A stretch of 64,000 nucleotides of DNA from Cystobacter fuscus (GTDB taxonomy: Bacteria > Myxococcota > Myxococcia > Myxococcales > Myxococcaceae), in assembly GCF_002305875.1 (NCBI RefSeq), contig NZ_CP022098.1, positions 2,232,001 through 2,296,000 on the forward strand, read 5' to 3'. Positions 1 through 9,240 of the stretch are shown one piece after another. A program made the position numbers and the translations under genes. How positions within the stretch are numbered: the first letter of the stretch is position 1; every line of letters begins with the position of its first letter. Below the pieces are notes generated by a model. It ran no database searches. It was given only the letters and a program-made list of their open reading frames with translations, and was not told the origin of the DNA.

Positions 1-1
1 G

Positions 2-844
2 ACGGCATCCCAGAAGCTGGAGGACGCCCAGAAGGCCATCAACGAAGCGCGGGTGAATCACTTCCTCACCAAGCCCTTCACCGAGCAGGAACTGAAGAAC
101 ACCGTGGGCCAGGCGGTGCACAACGCCGCGCTGGTGGCCATCCGCGACAAGATGGTGCAGGAGCTCAAGGAGCAGCTCGGGCTGCGTCCGGCCAAGCCGG
201 CGGCGGGGCGTTCGCCCCCCTCGAGCACCCGCATCAAGACGGTGGAGCCGCGCGCGCCGGATGCCAAGGGCGGCGGCAACCAGCCGCTCATCCCGGAGAG
301 CGAGCGGCTCGCCTTCCGCGATGGCCTCACGGGGCTCTACAACCACCGCTACTTCCAGGAGGCGCTGAGCGCGGGCCTGTTGAGCGCGCGGCGCCGCGAG
401 CAGAAGTTGATGCTGGTGCTCGTCGACATCGACGGCTTCCGGCGCTTCAACCTCTCGCGCGGCTACGCCGAGGGCGACAAGCTGCTGCGCCGCGTGGCCC
501 AGTTGGTGACGGAGCTGATGGAGGATCCCGTCACCCACGCGCGCAGCGACAACTCCTCGGAGATCGCCGCCCGCTACGACTGGGACGTGTTCGGCGTGGT
601 GCTGTGCAACGCGGACGTGGAGCGGGCACGCACCTATGCGGAGAAGCTGCGCAAGGCGGTGGAGGAGTTCGACTTCCCGGAGGGCACGGGGAGCGGGCAG
701 GGCGAGGTGACGGTGAGTGCCGCCATCTCCGTCTTCCCGGATCCGGCCCGCTCCGAGCAGGATCTCATCTCCTTCGCGGAGAAGGCCCTGCGCGCCTCCA
801 AGCTGGTGGGCCCCAACCGGGTGGTCATCGCCAACCAGGGCTGA
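2..844 (+). CDS. Receiver-GGDEF protein with degenerate GGDEF motif (5' truncated by window edge)
   Basis: The reading frame is open from base 2, so the gene starts before the window; the GTG at 53 is internal. The first ~40 visible residues (VNHFLTKPFTEQEL) match the last strand and helix of a response-regulator receiver domain with its conserved Lys-Pro. A linker leads to a GGDEF-family domain (DGLTGLYNHRYF, then LVDIDGFRRFN). The signature GG(D/E)EF loop reads DWDVF within ARYDWDVFGVV, so both glycines and the glutamate needed for diguanylate cyclase activity are missing. No RxxD inhibitory site lies at the usual spacing before it. In this family such degenerate domains usually act as c-di-GMP or protein-binding modules. 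The role here is inferred; family assignment is secure. Confidence 0.85.
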   Translation, partial: TASQKLEDAQKAINEARVNHFLTKPFTEQELKNTVGQAVHNAALVAIRDKMVQELKEQLGLRPAKPAAGRSPPSSTRIKTVEPRAPDAKGGGNQPLIPESERLAFRDGLTGLYNHRYFQEALSAGLLSARRREQKLMLVLVDIDGFRRFNLSRGYAEGDKLLRRVAQLVTELMEDPVTHARSDNSSEIAARYDWDVFGVVLCNADVERARTYAEKLRKAVEEFDFPEGTGSGQGEVTVSAAISVFPDPARSEQDLISFAEKALRASKLVGPNRVVIANQG

Positions 845-923
845 GGGCCGCTCCGCCCGGTCGTCGACACGGCCGGGGGGAGCGCGGTGGTCGCCCGGGG
901 AGGGCGGGCCCGGTCGGCTCCGC

Positions 924-1532
924 TCAGGCGTCGGTGTTGTTCACGACGATGACCTGGGTGTCCGCGATGTGGTCGTGAAGGCAGCGGCGCTGCTCGGTGA
1001 AGATGCAGAGCGTGTCGATGAGGTTGAAGAGGTTCCAGGTGAACATGCCGATGATCACTGGCACCACGTTGCGCAGGAAGATGAGCCGGGCGAGGTCCAC
1101 GGGGGTGCCGTCGGTGCGCACCACCTTGATGCCCATCGTGCGCTTGCCCAGGCTCTGTCCCACGCTGGCGAGCAGATAGAACTGGTAGCCCACGACGCCC
1201 AGGGAGCCCAGCGCGCCCAACCCGAGCGAGATCATGCCGGTGCCGGAGCCGTTCGACAGCAGGATGCCGAGGAGCATGCACACGAAGATCGGCGCGATCA
1301 GGGCAATCTGGTCCACGACGACCGCGGCGAAGCGGGCACGGCGTCCGGCGAGGGGAGGCTGGATGCGCGGCAGGCACTCCGTGCAGTAGTCCTGTCGGTC
1401 ATACGCGACCCGGAAGCACTGCTCACAGGCGTAGTTGCCGCACCGGTTGCACAAGGTGGCGGCGCGCTGATCGGCATGTTGGGCACAGAAGGCGCCGGAG
1501 CGTTGGGGTGCGGAGATCTCGGGCTCGGACAT
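924..1532 (-). CDS. RDD-family membrane protein with N-terminal zinc-binding domain
   Basis: The protein is ~202 residues. Its N-terminus has a B-box-like cysteine/histidine cluster (CAQH, CNRCGNYACEQC, YCTECLP), a probable zinc site. The RDD domain follows, with its Arg at AGRRARF and Asp at VVVDQI, three or four hydrophobic segments and the typical GQSLGKRTMGIKVV loop. The start at 1532 is chosen because the ATG opens MSEPEI; an in-frame upstream start at 1568 would add 12 residues. It lies 44 bp downstream of the LytTR regulator on the same strand, so the two probably form an operon. RDD proteins are membrane proteins, some linked to transport; the substrate cannot be told. Confidence 0.85.
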   Translation of the reverse strand: MSEPEISAPQRSGAFCAQHADQRAATLCNRCGNYACEQCFRVAYDRQDYCTECLPRIQPPLAGRRARFAAVVVDQIALIAPIFVCMLLGILLSNGSGTGMISLGLGALGSLGVVGYQFYLLASVGQSLGKRTMGIKVVRTDGTPVDLARLIFLRNVVPVIIGMFTWNLFNLIDTLCIFTEQRRCLHDHIADTQVIVVNNTDA

Positions 1533-1576
1533 GGGCCCCATCATGTTCGCAGCGCGGCGGTCCTCCACTCAAGGGC

Positions 1577-2323
1577 TCACGCCCCGGGCTCCTCCTCGCC
1601 GCCGCGCCGCAAGCCGAGCCGCCGGCGCAGCTCGCGGGCGGACTGGCGGCTCACCTCCACCGTATGACCGCGGGCCGTGCGCGCCAGGTAGCCCCCCGTC
1701 TCCAGGGGCTCCAGGCGCGTGACCTGGGCGAGGTTGAGCAGGGCGCGGCGGTGCACCCGGTAGAAGCCCTCGGTGGGCAGCCGGTCCACCAGCTCCTGCA
1801 GGCTGAAGTCGGTGAGGTATTCGCCCTGGGCGGTGAAGACGGTGACGAGCTCGTCCTCGAGCGTGGCGTGGGAGATGGTCTCCGGCGCCACCAGGACGAT
1901 GCCCTGGCGGGTGGGGATGGGCAGCCGGTCCAGACGGACGGGCTCCTGGGGGGGCGGTGAGAAGCGGGCGCGCGCCCGGTCCAGGGCCTTCTGCAGCCGC
2001 GAGGCCTCCACGGGCTTGAGCACGTAGTCCACGGCGCCGTGCTCGAAGGCCTCCACGGCGTGGTCGGGGTGGGCGGTGATGAGGATGACCTGGGGGCCGC
2101 CCTCGGGAAGCAGGGCGAGCGCGTCCAGGCCACTGAGTCCGGGCATGTGGATGTCGAGCAGCACCACGTCCACGCCCCCGGCGCGCACCGTGTCGAGCAC
2201 GGCCTGCGCGTCGGAGACCTCGCCGCACACGGTGGTGCCGGGCAGGGCCGCCAGCAGGCGCGCGAGGCGCTTGCGCGCGACCAGCTCGTCATCCGCGATG
2301 AGGATACGCAGGGGAGGGCTCAC
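1577..2323 (-). CDS. LytTR-family response regulator
   Basis: The 248-residue protein has a receiver domain (1-~115) followed by a LytTR DNA-binding domain (~135-235). Acidic residues D11/D12, phospho-acceptor D57 (LLDIHMPG), T83 and K103 (VLKPV) are all present, so it should be phosphorylated. The LytTR part includes FYRVHRRALLNLAQV, typical of AlgR/LytR proteins that bind direct repeats upstream of target promoters. No LytS-type kinase sits beside it; the only one in the window is the fragment at 59850-60428. The RDD membrane protein follows on the same strand. Confidence 0.92.
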   Translation of the reverse strand: MSPPLRILIADDELVARKRLARLLAALPGTTVCGEVSDAQAVLDTVRAGGVDVVLLDIHMPGLSGLDALALLPEGGPQVILITAHPDHAVEAFEHGAVDYVLKPVEASRLQKALDRARARFSPPPQEPVRLDRLPIPTRQGIVLVAPETISHATLEDELVTVFTAQGEYLTDFSLQELVDRLPTEGFYRVHRRALLNLAQVTRLEPLETGGYLARTARGHTVEVSRQSARELRRRLGLRRGGEEEPGA

Positions 2324-2345
2324 GGACGCGCAGTGTAGGCCACGC

Positions 2346-3278
2346 TCAGGGCTCGCGGGGAAGCTGGCGTACCTGGAAGCCCGCGCGCTCGAGCAGGGCG
2401 AGCAGCCCCTCCGGCCCCACCAGGTGCCCGGCGCCCACCACCACGAAGTGCGTCTCCGGCGCGTCGAGCATCCCGGCCAGCTTGTCGGCCATCCTCCGGT
2501 TGCGGACGTAGAAGAGGGCCTCGTAGAAGGGCTGGTAGGCGGGATCCTTCGCCTGCGTGAAGAGCAGGTCCGCGAGGGCGTCGGGATTGCCCCCCTGCCA
2601 GGCGGTGGTCATCCGCGCCATGTTGACCGACGTCAGGGGCGACTGCTCGAGCAGCTCGCGCAGCATGAGTTCCTGCACCGGGTCCGGGAGGCTCGCGAGC
2701 GTGCTCATCTGCCCTTCCATCGTCTCCAGCTCCACGATGCGCTTGGTGTCACGGGCCTTGGTCAGCAGCAGCCGATCGATTCCCCCCGCTTCCGAGTAGC
2801 CCGCCCGTTGCAGCTCCAGCACGGAGAGGGTGAGGTAGAGCAACCAGGGCCGCATGCGCTGGACGGCCGCGGGAGGGAGCCCCACCTGCTCGAGGCGCTC
2901 GGGCAGGCGCTTGCGGGTCTCCTCGCTCAGGTGCGCATCGAGTCCATCCGGAGGGGCATAGAGGCCCAGGCGCAGCACCAGCTTCTGGGTCTCCTGCGCG
3001 TTGGCGGCGGCCTTGTCGGGGTCCAACTCCACCACCAGCGCCTGGGAGCGCGCGAGCGCGGCCTCCAGGGAGGGCGGGAAGGTGAACTGGCCCGGAAGGC
3101 CCAGGTGGATGGAGCCGGTGAGGTAGAGGGGTTTGTCCGGAGCGCCCGGCCGCGTCACCTCCCAGAGGAAGGCGGGGGGCTGGGCCACGGCGGCGGTGGC
3201 GGGGGCTTGCGCGGAGGGGGTGGCGCAAGCGGTGGCGAGCAGGGCGACGAGGAACAGCGGGAGTCGGAGGAGACGCAT
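2346..3278 (-). CDS. TraB/GumN-family lipoprotein
   Basis: From the ATG at 3278 the protein has 310 residues and begins MRLLRLPLFLVALLATACA, a lipoprotein signal with Cys in ATAC. A longer in-frame ORF reaches 3350 but would bury this signal. The mature part carries family hallmarks: FLWEV, a GSIHLG motif near the N-terminus, VVELDPDK, and the C-terminal VVVGAGHLVG. These glycine/histidine motifs define the TraB/GumN (TIKI-like) fold, proposed to contain metal-dependent proteases. It is predicted to be membrane-anchored in the cell envelope. Convergence or operon partners are not evident. Confidence 0.88.
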   Translation of the reverse strand: MRLLRLPLFLVALLATACATPSAQAPATAAVAQPPAFLWEVTRPGAPDKPLYLTGSIHLGLPGQFTFPPSLEAALARSQALVVELDPDKAAANAQETQKLVLRLGLYAPPDGLDAHLSEETRKRLPERLEQVGLPPAAVQRMRPWLLYLTLSVLELQRAGYSEAGGIDRLLLTKARDTKRIVELETMEGQMSTLASLPDPVQELMLRELLEQSPLTSVNMARMTTAWQGGNPDALADLLFTQAKDPAYQPFYEALFYVRNRRMADKLAGMLDAPETHFVVVGAGHLVGPEGLLALLERAGFQVRQLPREP

Positions 3279-3426
3279 GAGTGGGCGCGAGACTGCCATG
3301 CCCCGCCGGGAGGGGTGGAGTGTGCTCCCGTCGGGCGGGGGACGCTTCACGTCGTTATCGGGCTTGCCTCCACGGAAATTCGTGTTTTGCTAGGTGCACG
3401 GACATTCTCCAACCAGGGAGGCCCCG

Positions 3427-3759
3427 ATGAAGTACCTCGCGGTGCGGTGGGTTCATTCGGATCCGGAGTATCCGGTCCTGCGTCTTGGCGAGTACGACGG
3501 TGGGGGGTGGGAGCAGCGGAAGATCGATGTCTACCGGGATGGCCGGGTGGGCTTCGCGGACGCGCACGAGGAGCGGGACGCGGAGCTGGCCCTGGTGCCG
3601 ATGCCGGGCCTGGAGGAGATCGCCGCCGAGACGGAGTCGGCGCCCGTGGAAATCACCCGGGCGGAGTTCGAGCGGCTCTGGGAGCAGCGCCGGGCGGGAG
3701 GCGCCTATTGGAAGGCCGCGCTGCTCACGACGACGCGCGGAGACTCGCTTCGGGGGTGA
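3427..3759 (+). CDS. DUF6881-family small protein with altered C-terminus
   Basis: The ATG at 3427 has a good GGGAGG ribosome site eight bases before it; an upstream GTG at 3394 is less likely. The 110-residue product (MKYLAVRWVHSDPEYPV, then EYDGGGWEQRKIDVYRDG and EITRAEFERLWEQR) matches the small DUF6881 family of unknown function, which often occurs near toxin-immunity loci. The last ~18 codons, from base 3707 on, lie inside the left end of the 5.5 kb kinase repeat, and the last 35 bases overlap the 3' end of the convergent kinase gene. The native end may therefore have been replaced when the repeat became joined here. Confidence 0.72.
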   Translation: MKYLAVRWVHSDPEYPVLRLGEYDGGGWEQRKIDVYRDGRVGFADAHEERDAELALVPMPGLEEIAAETESAPVEITRAEFERLWEQRRAGGAYWKAALLTTTRGDSLRG

Positions 3760-6700
3760 GCGGAAGCTCCAGCGTGGCCACGGCGCCCCGGCCGAGGCCC
3801 GCGCTCTCCAGGGTGAGGCGGCCCTTGAGCAGCTGCGCCGCCAGGGCGCTCGAGTGCAACCCGAAGCCATGGCCGTCCTTGCGCGTGGTGAAGCCGTGGG
3901 TGAACAGGCTGCCCGTCAGCTCCGGCGCGATGCCCACCCCATCATCCGCCACCTGGATGAGCGCCACGTTCTCCCGCGTCTTCAGCTTCACCCAGAGGTT
4001 GCGCCGGCCCTCGGGCACTCCGTCCAGCGCCTGCTTCGCGTTGCTCAGCAGGTTGATGAGGATCTGCAGCACCTTGTGCTTGTCCACGTTCACCGGGGGC
4101 ACCCGCGACAGCTCCCGATGGACGGTGACGCCGTGACGCCGCAGGGACTCCAGCTGGATGCGCAGCGCGTCGTCGATGAGCTGGGACAGCTCGCACTCCT
4201 CCGTCATCAGCGAGTGGCGCGCATACGCCTGCTGCACCTGGACGATGGCGCGGATGTGCTCGATGTGCCGGTTCATCGTCGCCATGTCCTCCATCAGGCG
4301 CGTCTGCTCGCGCATCATCTCGTCGCCGAGCGCCACCAGGTAGTCCGGCAACTGGCCGCCCCGTGGATCCTTCGTCAGGAAGTCCGCCAGGGCCTCCCGG
4401 TGCTCCAGCAGCAGGGCTCCGGTCTGCTTCACCCGGCTCACGCGCAGGGTGCCCGCGGTCTTGCTCATCATCTCCAGGTTGACGACGGCACTGGTGAGCA
4501 CGTTGCCCACGTTGTGCAGCACGTTGGCGGCCACCTCCGCCATGCCCACCTCGCGCGCGGTGTCCACCAGACGCGCCTGGGCTCGCGTGAGTTCGTGGGT
4601 GCGCTCCTCCACCCGCCGTTCCAGCTCGTCGTTGGCCTGGCGCAGCTCCGTCCGGGCGCGCTGCACGTCCGCGTACAGGCGCGCGTTCTCGATGGAGATG
4701 GCCGCCTGCGAGGCGAGGTGTCCCAGCAGCGCCAGGCGTGCCGGGCTGAAGGCGTTGGTGGCCAGATCGTTCTCCAGGTACAGGGCTCCGGAGAAGCGCT
4801 CCTGCCTCATCAGGGGCAGGCACAACACCGAGCGGGCTCCGCCGCGCGCCAGGTACGCATCGGCGGAGAACGCATGGGGCTGGGCGGCATCCGCGATGAG
4901 TACGTGTTCACGCGTGCGCTGGACATAGTTCAGGAGCGTCCACGGCAGCTCGTGGTGCTGTCCCTCGCCCAGGGCCACCAGGGCGCCCTCCGGCGCGGTC
5001 TGGAAGAGGGCCGCCACCGCGAGCGTGTTCTCCCCAGGCAGCAGCAGGGCTCCCTTCTGGGCGCCGGCGTTCTCCATCGCCGCCCGCATCAGCGCCGTCA
5101 CCAGGCGCTCCTGCTCGATCTCACCGGAGATGGCCTGCTGCGCCTTGACCACCGTGAGCGCGTCGATGCGGGTGGAGTCCGTGCTGCTGGTGGTGGACGT
5201 GTCCTGGGAGGATGGGGTGGACGCGAGGTCTGGCCATTGGGACTCCAGGTGCTGGACCTTCGCCTCCGCTCCCCACCGCTGGTAGGCCGCCCGGGCTTCT
5301 CGCGCGAAGGCCAGGGCGACGATGGGCGCCTCGCGCGTGCGCCAGAACTTCGCCGCGAGCTCACTGGCCTGCCCCACGTACTGGGTGGCCCCGTTCTCCC
5401 GCGCCACGCGGATGGCCTGCTCGTAGGCCCGCGTCGCCTCCTCCGTGCGTCCCAGGAGCCGGGCCCGCTCCGCGAAGACGAGTTGCTCGAGCGCGCGGAA
5501 GTTCTCGGGGCAATTCTCCGCCCATTCCGCGAGCTGCTGGTGGTGCTGCTCGATGGCCTCGAGCCACTCCCGCCGCTGCTCGGGCGAGGCCTGCTCGAAG
5601 CACGCGGCGAGGGTCAGGGCGCGGTAGAAGTGGCCCTCGCGGGCATTGAGGTTGCCAGGGGTGGCCCACAACAACCCGGCCACCTTGTCCGCCGCATCAC
5701 GGGCCTCCTCGTAGGCGCCGCACATGAAGCGCGACTGCATCTTGAGGACCCAGTAGTTGTACTGCGTGCCCGTTCGCGAGGGCTTGAGGAGCCGCGCTTC
5801 GTGGGCCCGTTCATCGAAGCCCTCTCCGCTCATCGTGCAGAACGACAGGGAGTGGCCGCGCAGTTGCTGCACGTACCGCTGCGTCACGAGGAGCAACTCC
5901 TGGGGATCCACGAAGCCCGTCTGGCGCAGGTACTCGCCGCGCACGAGCGACTCCTGGTAGACCTCGTCCAGGGAGTGCCCCATGGCCAGGCGGTTGGCGA
6001 CGAGATAGAGGCTGCAATAGCAGGCGGGCGCGATGCCTCCCACTTGGAGCGCATGCCGCAGGCCGTTGAGGAGGATTTCCTGCGCTCGGGGGAGGGGTTG
6101 GACCCAGCAGCTGCTGAACTGCATGCTGAGCAGCACGTCACCCCGGTAGGTGGACAGGTTGTACCGCTCGACGAAGCCGAGGGCGAGCCGTGCGAAGGCA
6201 AAGCCTTCCCGGTAGCGCTTGAAGAACGAGCCGGTGATGACGCCAAACCAGGCATACCCGGACACGGCGTTGTCCACGAAGCCGTGGCGCAGGGTGAGGG
6301 AGACAATCCGGCTCAGGATGATGATGAGCAGGTGGGGGTCGGTGGAGTAGGCGCCGGGGAAGAGCTTGAAGAGGGCGGTGACGGCCATCTTCATGTCCGG
6401 GTCGGTCATGAGGGGCAGCTCGGAGAGGCTGTCGATGGGACGCTGCCCCAACAGGGTCCACACCTCCGCATGGGCGGCCACCGCCTCTTCCCGGGTGGGG
6501 TGCGGCGACACCGGCATGCCCAGCAGCCCCAGGCACTCCAGCATGCAATTCATTCCCTCCAGGAAACGACCCGTGGCGAAGTGGATGTCCTGTTTCAGGA
6601 CGTAGACGGCCACGGTGGCCGCGCGGGTGCGTGCCTGGGGGCGGAGTTGCTCGGCGAGATGTTGTGCCGCGGAGGGGGAGCCGGTCATGAGCTCCGTGCG

Positions 6701-9170
6701 CGCCTGGGACAGTCTCACCTGGAAGGTGAGGGCGTGGTCCGTCTCCCAGGGGTCCCCGGGAATGAGCGCGAAGGCCGTCGAGAAGCAGGTGAGGGCGGGG
6801 CGCAGCGCGAGCGCGGCCTGGGCCTTCCCGCCCGCCTCGGCGTTGAGGCGCGCGAGCTGGTGGCGCTCGGTGGGGTCCTCCATGAGCGCCATCCCGGCGT
6901 TGAGCTGGCTCACCACCTCGAAGAGTGACTCGCGCACCTGTTCCGGGGACAGGTTCTGGAGCATCAACCGGCCGATGCGCAGGTGCGTCTCCTGGAGCTC
7001 CGCCTCGGAGCTGAGCGAATGGGCCGCCTGCTGGATGCGGTCGTGCAGGAAGCGGTACGTCTCCGTACCGACGCGCCCCAACAGACCTTCGCGCAGCGCG
7101 GGCTCGAGGCCCTGCTCCACCTCCTCCACCGAGGACAGCCCCGAGAGGGTGCCCAGCAGCTGGAGCGAGAAGACGGTGCCCGCGCACGCGGCCAGCCGCA
7201 GCAGGTGCTGGGTGTCCGGAGGGAACTGGCGCAGCTTGCCCACCATGAAGTCGACGACATTGTCCGAGTAGTCCCGGGCGCGGACGCCCTCGGCATCCCA
7301 CTGCCAGCCGCCCTCGGGCAGGCGCACGAGCAGGCCCTCTTGATGGAGCGTCACCAGCAATCGCAGCAGGAAGAAGGGATTGCCTCCCGTCTTCTCGTGC
7401 ACCAGCCCCGCCAGGGGGGCGATCACCTCCTGGCGCGCTCCCGGCAGCGTGTCGCCCACCAACTCCTTCACCTGCTCCACGCTCAGCGGCTCCAGCCGGA
7501 TGTTCGTGACGCGCGTGCCCGCCTCGCGCGCCTTCTCCAGCATCGTCATCAGTGGGTGGGTGGGGCTCACCTCGTTGTCCCGATAGGCGCCGAGCCACAA
7601 CACCGGGGGTCTCTCCGGATGGGTCTGCATCTGCTCGAGTAGCTGCAGACTGGAGGGATCCGCCCACTGCAGGTCATCCAGGAACACCACCGCCGGGTGC
7701 TCCTTCGTGGAGAACACCGACACGAACTGGCGGACCACCCGGAAGAAGCGCTGCTGCGCCTCGCTGGAGGACAACTCCTGGAGCGCGGGTTGCCGGCCCA
7801 CGAGGACTTCCAGTTGGGGCACCAGGTCCACGAGTACCTGGCCCTGGCCGTCCCAGGCTCGATTCACCTGCTCGCGCCACCGGGCGAGTTCCTCCTCGCT
7901 CCCGGCAAGCAGTTGTTGCACCAGCTCGCGCAGGGTCTGGGCCAGGGTGATGTGGGGAATGTCCCGCTGGAACTGGTCGAACTTGCCGCTCAGGAACAAC
8001 CCGCGCCGCCGCACCACCGGCTTGTACAACTCGTGCACCAGCGAGGACTTGCCGATGCCCGAGTAGCCACTGAGCAGCAGCAACTCCGGCTGGCCCGTGC
8101 GCGTCACGCGCTCGAAGCCCTCGAGCAGGGAGGCCACCTGCTCCTCTCGCCCATAGAGCCGTTGCGGCAGTTGGAAGCGCTGGGGCGTGTCCTGGGTTCC
8201 CAGCGGGAACACCTCGTGCTCGCCCTGGCCGAGTGCCTCGCGGCAGCGCTCCAGGTCGACATTCAAGCCCTCGGCGCTCTGGTAGCGCTCCTCGGCCACC
8301 TTGGCCAGCAGCTTCAGCACGAGCGCGGACAAGGCGGGCGGTATCTGGGGATTCAGCTCGTGGGGCGGCTTGGGTTTCTGTGCCAGGTGGGCGTGAAACC
8401 ATTCGAGCGCGTCCCGGGCCTGGAAGGGCCTGCGCCCCGTGAGCAGCTCGTAGAAGGTGACGCCCAGCGAGTAGAAGTCCGTGCGGTAGTCCAGCGCGCG
8501 GTTCATCCGCCCGGTCTGCTCGGGAGACATGTACGCCAGCGTGCCCTCGATGAGATGCGCCGGCGCCGCGTCCAGGTGCTCCACCCGTTGGAGCGTCGCC
8601 AGGCCGAAGTCGAGGAGCCGAGCTTCTCCGGACGGCTCCAGGAGGATGTTGGAGGGCTTGATGTCCTTGTGGATGATGTCGCGGCGGTGGACCTCGGCGA
8701 GGGTGGAGACCAGCGAGAGGGCCAGGCTCAAGAACCGGGAGACCTCCATGGGCTGGCCCGAGGACTCGGACAGGGGCTCGCCCCGCCCCCGCTCCAGGAG
8801 CAGGACGGGCCGCTCGTGGATGCGCTCACAGGAATAGGCACTGGCCACTCCGCGCACGTCCTGGAGTCGCCGCAGGATGGCGAACTCCCGTCGGTAGCGC
8901 TCGTTCTCGCTGGCGCCGGGCGAGGGGGACATCGGCGTCTTGAGGATGACGGAGACGCCATCGGCCTCGCGCACCGCGTGGAACAGCACGTTCGAGCCCG
9001 TGGCCCGGAGGGTGCCAAGGACTCTGTAACCCGGGATGTCCAACATGAAGAAGTGTCCTCGTGGGCCAGCACTCCTGAGCGTATGCCGTTCCCCGCGGGA
9101 CGCGGCGAGGAGAAGTGCTCCCACCGTCGGTGCTTCCCGGGTGCATGCCCGTCGTGGTACCGGGCACGGC
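3707..9170. repeat. Large tandem direct repeat, copy A (~5.46 kb)
   Basis: Copy A runs from attggaaggc (3707) to accgggcacggc (9170) and holds one full kinase gene, its promoter region and a few bases beyond its stop. It aligns with copy B at a constant offset of 5534 bases through the whole coding region. The copies differ by scattered substitutions and, in the leader, by one extra ~28 bp stretch in copy B. The divergence indicates an old duplication or one under continuing selection. Confidence 0.9.
3725..9046 (-). CDS. Trifunctional Ser/Thr kinase / STAND-like ATPase / GAF-histidine kinase (tandem copy A)
   Basis: The 1773-residue protein starts at the ATG at 9046 (MLDIPGYRVLG, the kinase beginning). 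A longer frame to 9262 crosses the repeat boundary and is rejected. Domains in order: protein kinase (~1-270; Lys in VILKTP, HKDIKPSN catalytic loop, DFG at ~146), AAA/STAND-type ATPase (Walker A GYSGIGKSS at ~326, Walker B VVFLDDLQWAD at ~453), a long helical TPR-like region (~650-1250), GAF (~1300-1460), a coiled segment, then a histidine kinase (VLHNVGNVL phospho-box at ~1508, NLLSNAKQAL N-box, DDGVGI, GFGLH). This architecture occurs in myxobacteria and cyanobacteria. It probably integrates an intracellular signal; ligand and partner are unknown. It has the same length as copy B. Confidence 0.93.
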   Translation of the reverse strand: MLDIPGYRVLGTLRATGSNVLFHAVREADGVSVILKTPMSPSPGASENERYRREFAILRRLQDVRGVASAYSCERIHERPVLLLERGRGEPLSESSGQPMEVSRFLSLALSLVSTLAEVHRRDIIHKDIKPSNILLEPSGEARLLDFGLATLQRVEHLDAAPAHLIEGTLAYMSPEQTGRMNRALDYRTDFYSLGVTFYELLTGRRPFQARDALEWFHAHLAQKPKPPHELNPQIPPALSALVLKLLAKVAEERYQSAEGLNVDLERCREALGQGEHEVFPLGTQDTPQRFQLPQRLYGREEQVASLLEGFERVTRTGQPELLLLSGYSGIGKSSLVHELYKPVVRRRGLFLSGKFDQFQRDIPHITLAQTLRELVQQLLAGSEEELARWREQVNRAWDGQGQVLVDLVPQLEVLVGRQPALQELSSSEAQQRFFRVVRQFVSVFSTKEHPAVVFLDDLQWADPSSLQLLEQMQTHPERPPVLWLGAYRDNEVSPTHPLMTMLEKAREAGTRVTNIRLEPLSVEQVKELVGDTLPGARQEVIAPLAGLVHEKTGGNPFFLLRLLVTLHQEGLLVRLPEGGWQWDAEGVRARDYSDNVVDFMVGKLRQFPPDTQHLLRLAACAGTVFSLQLLGTLSGLSSVEEVEQGLEPALREGLLGRVGTETYRFLHDRIQQAAHSLSSEAELQETHLRIGRLMLQNLSPEQVRESLFEVVSQLNAGMALMEDPTERHQLARLNAEAGGKAQAALALRPALTCFSTAFALIPGDPWETDHALTFQVRLSQARTELMTGSPSAAQHLAEQLRPQARTRAATVAVYVLKQDIHFATGRFLEGMNCMLECLGLLGMPVSPHPTREEAVAAHAEVWTLLGQRPIDSLSELPLMTDPDMKMAVTALFKLFPGAYSTDPHLLIIILSRIVSLTLRHGFVDNAVSGYAWFGVITGSFFKRYREGFAFARLALGFVERYNLSTYRGDVLLSMQFSSCWVQPLPRAQEILLNGLRHALQVGGIAPACYCSLYLVANRLAMGHSLDEVYQESLVRGEYLRQTGFVDPQELLLVTQRYVQQLRGHSLSFCTMSGEGFDERAHEARLLKPSRTGTQYNYWVLKMQSRFMCGAYEEARDAADKVAGLLWATPGNLNAREGHFYRALTLAACFEQASPEQRREWLEAIEQHHQQLAEWAENCPENFRALEQLVFAERARLLGRTEEATRAYEQAIRVARENGATQYVGQASELAAKFWRTREAPIVALAFAREARAAYQRWGAEAKVQHLESQWPDLASTPSSQDTSTTSSTDSTRIDALTVVKAQQAISGEIEQERLVTALMRAAMENAGAQKGALLLPGENTLAVAALFQTAPEGALVALGEGQHHELPWTLLNYVQRTREHVLIADAAQPHAFSADAYLARGGARSVLCLPLMRQERFSGALYLENDLATNAFSPARLALLGHLASQAAISIENARLYADVQRARTELRQANDELERRVEERTHELTRAQARLVDTAREVGMAEVAANVLHNVGNVLTSAVVNLEMMSKTAGTLRVSRVKQTGALLLEHREALADFLTKDPRGGQLPDYLVALGDEMMREQTRLMEDMATMNRHIEHIRAIVQVQQAYARHSLMTEECELSQLIDDALRIQLESLRRHGVTVHRELSRVPPVNVDKHKVLQILINLLSNAKQALDGVPEGRRNLWVKLKTRENVALIQVADDGVGIAPELTGSLFTHGFTTRKDGHGFGLHSSALAAQLLKGRLTLESAGLGRGAVATLELPLTPEASLRASS

Positions 9171-9240
9171 TTGGAATGACGGGACCGCATGCGCGTATGC
9201 CGCGCGGGTGGACTGGCGGGACTGCTGGGCGGGCCCTTGG

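Noticed and set aside
845-923. Possible terminator between the GGDEF and RDD genes
   Set aside because: Only a five-base stem is visible and there is no T tract.
3485-6928. 1147-codon open frame on the plus strand
   Set aside because: It is antisense to the kinase gene, has no family motif and has arginine/histidine/glycine-rich content typical of GC-rich shadow frames.
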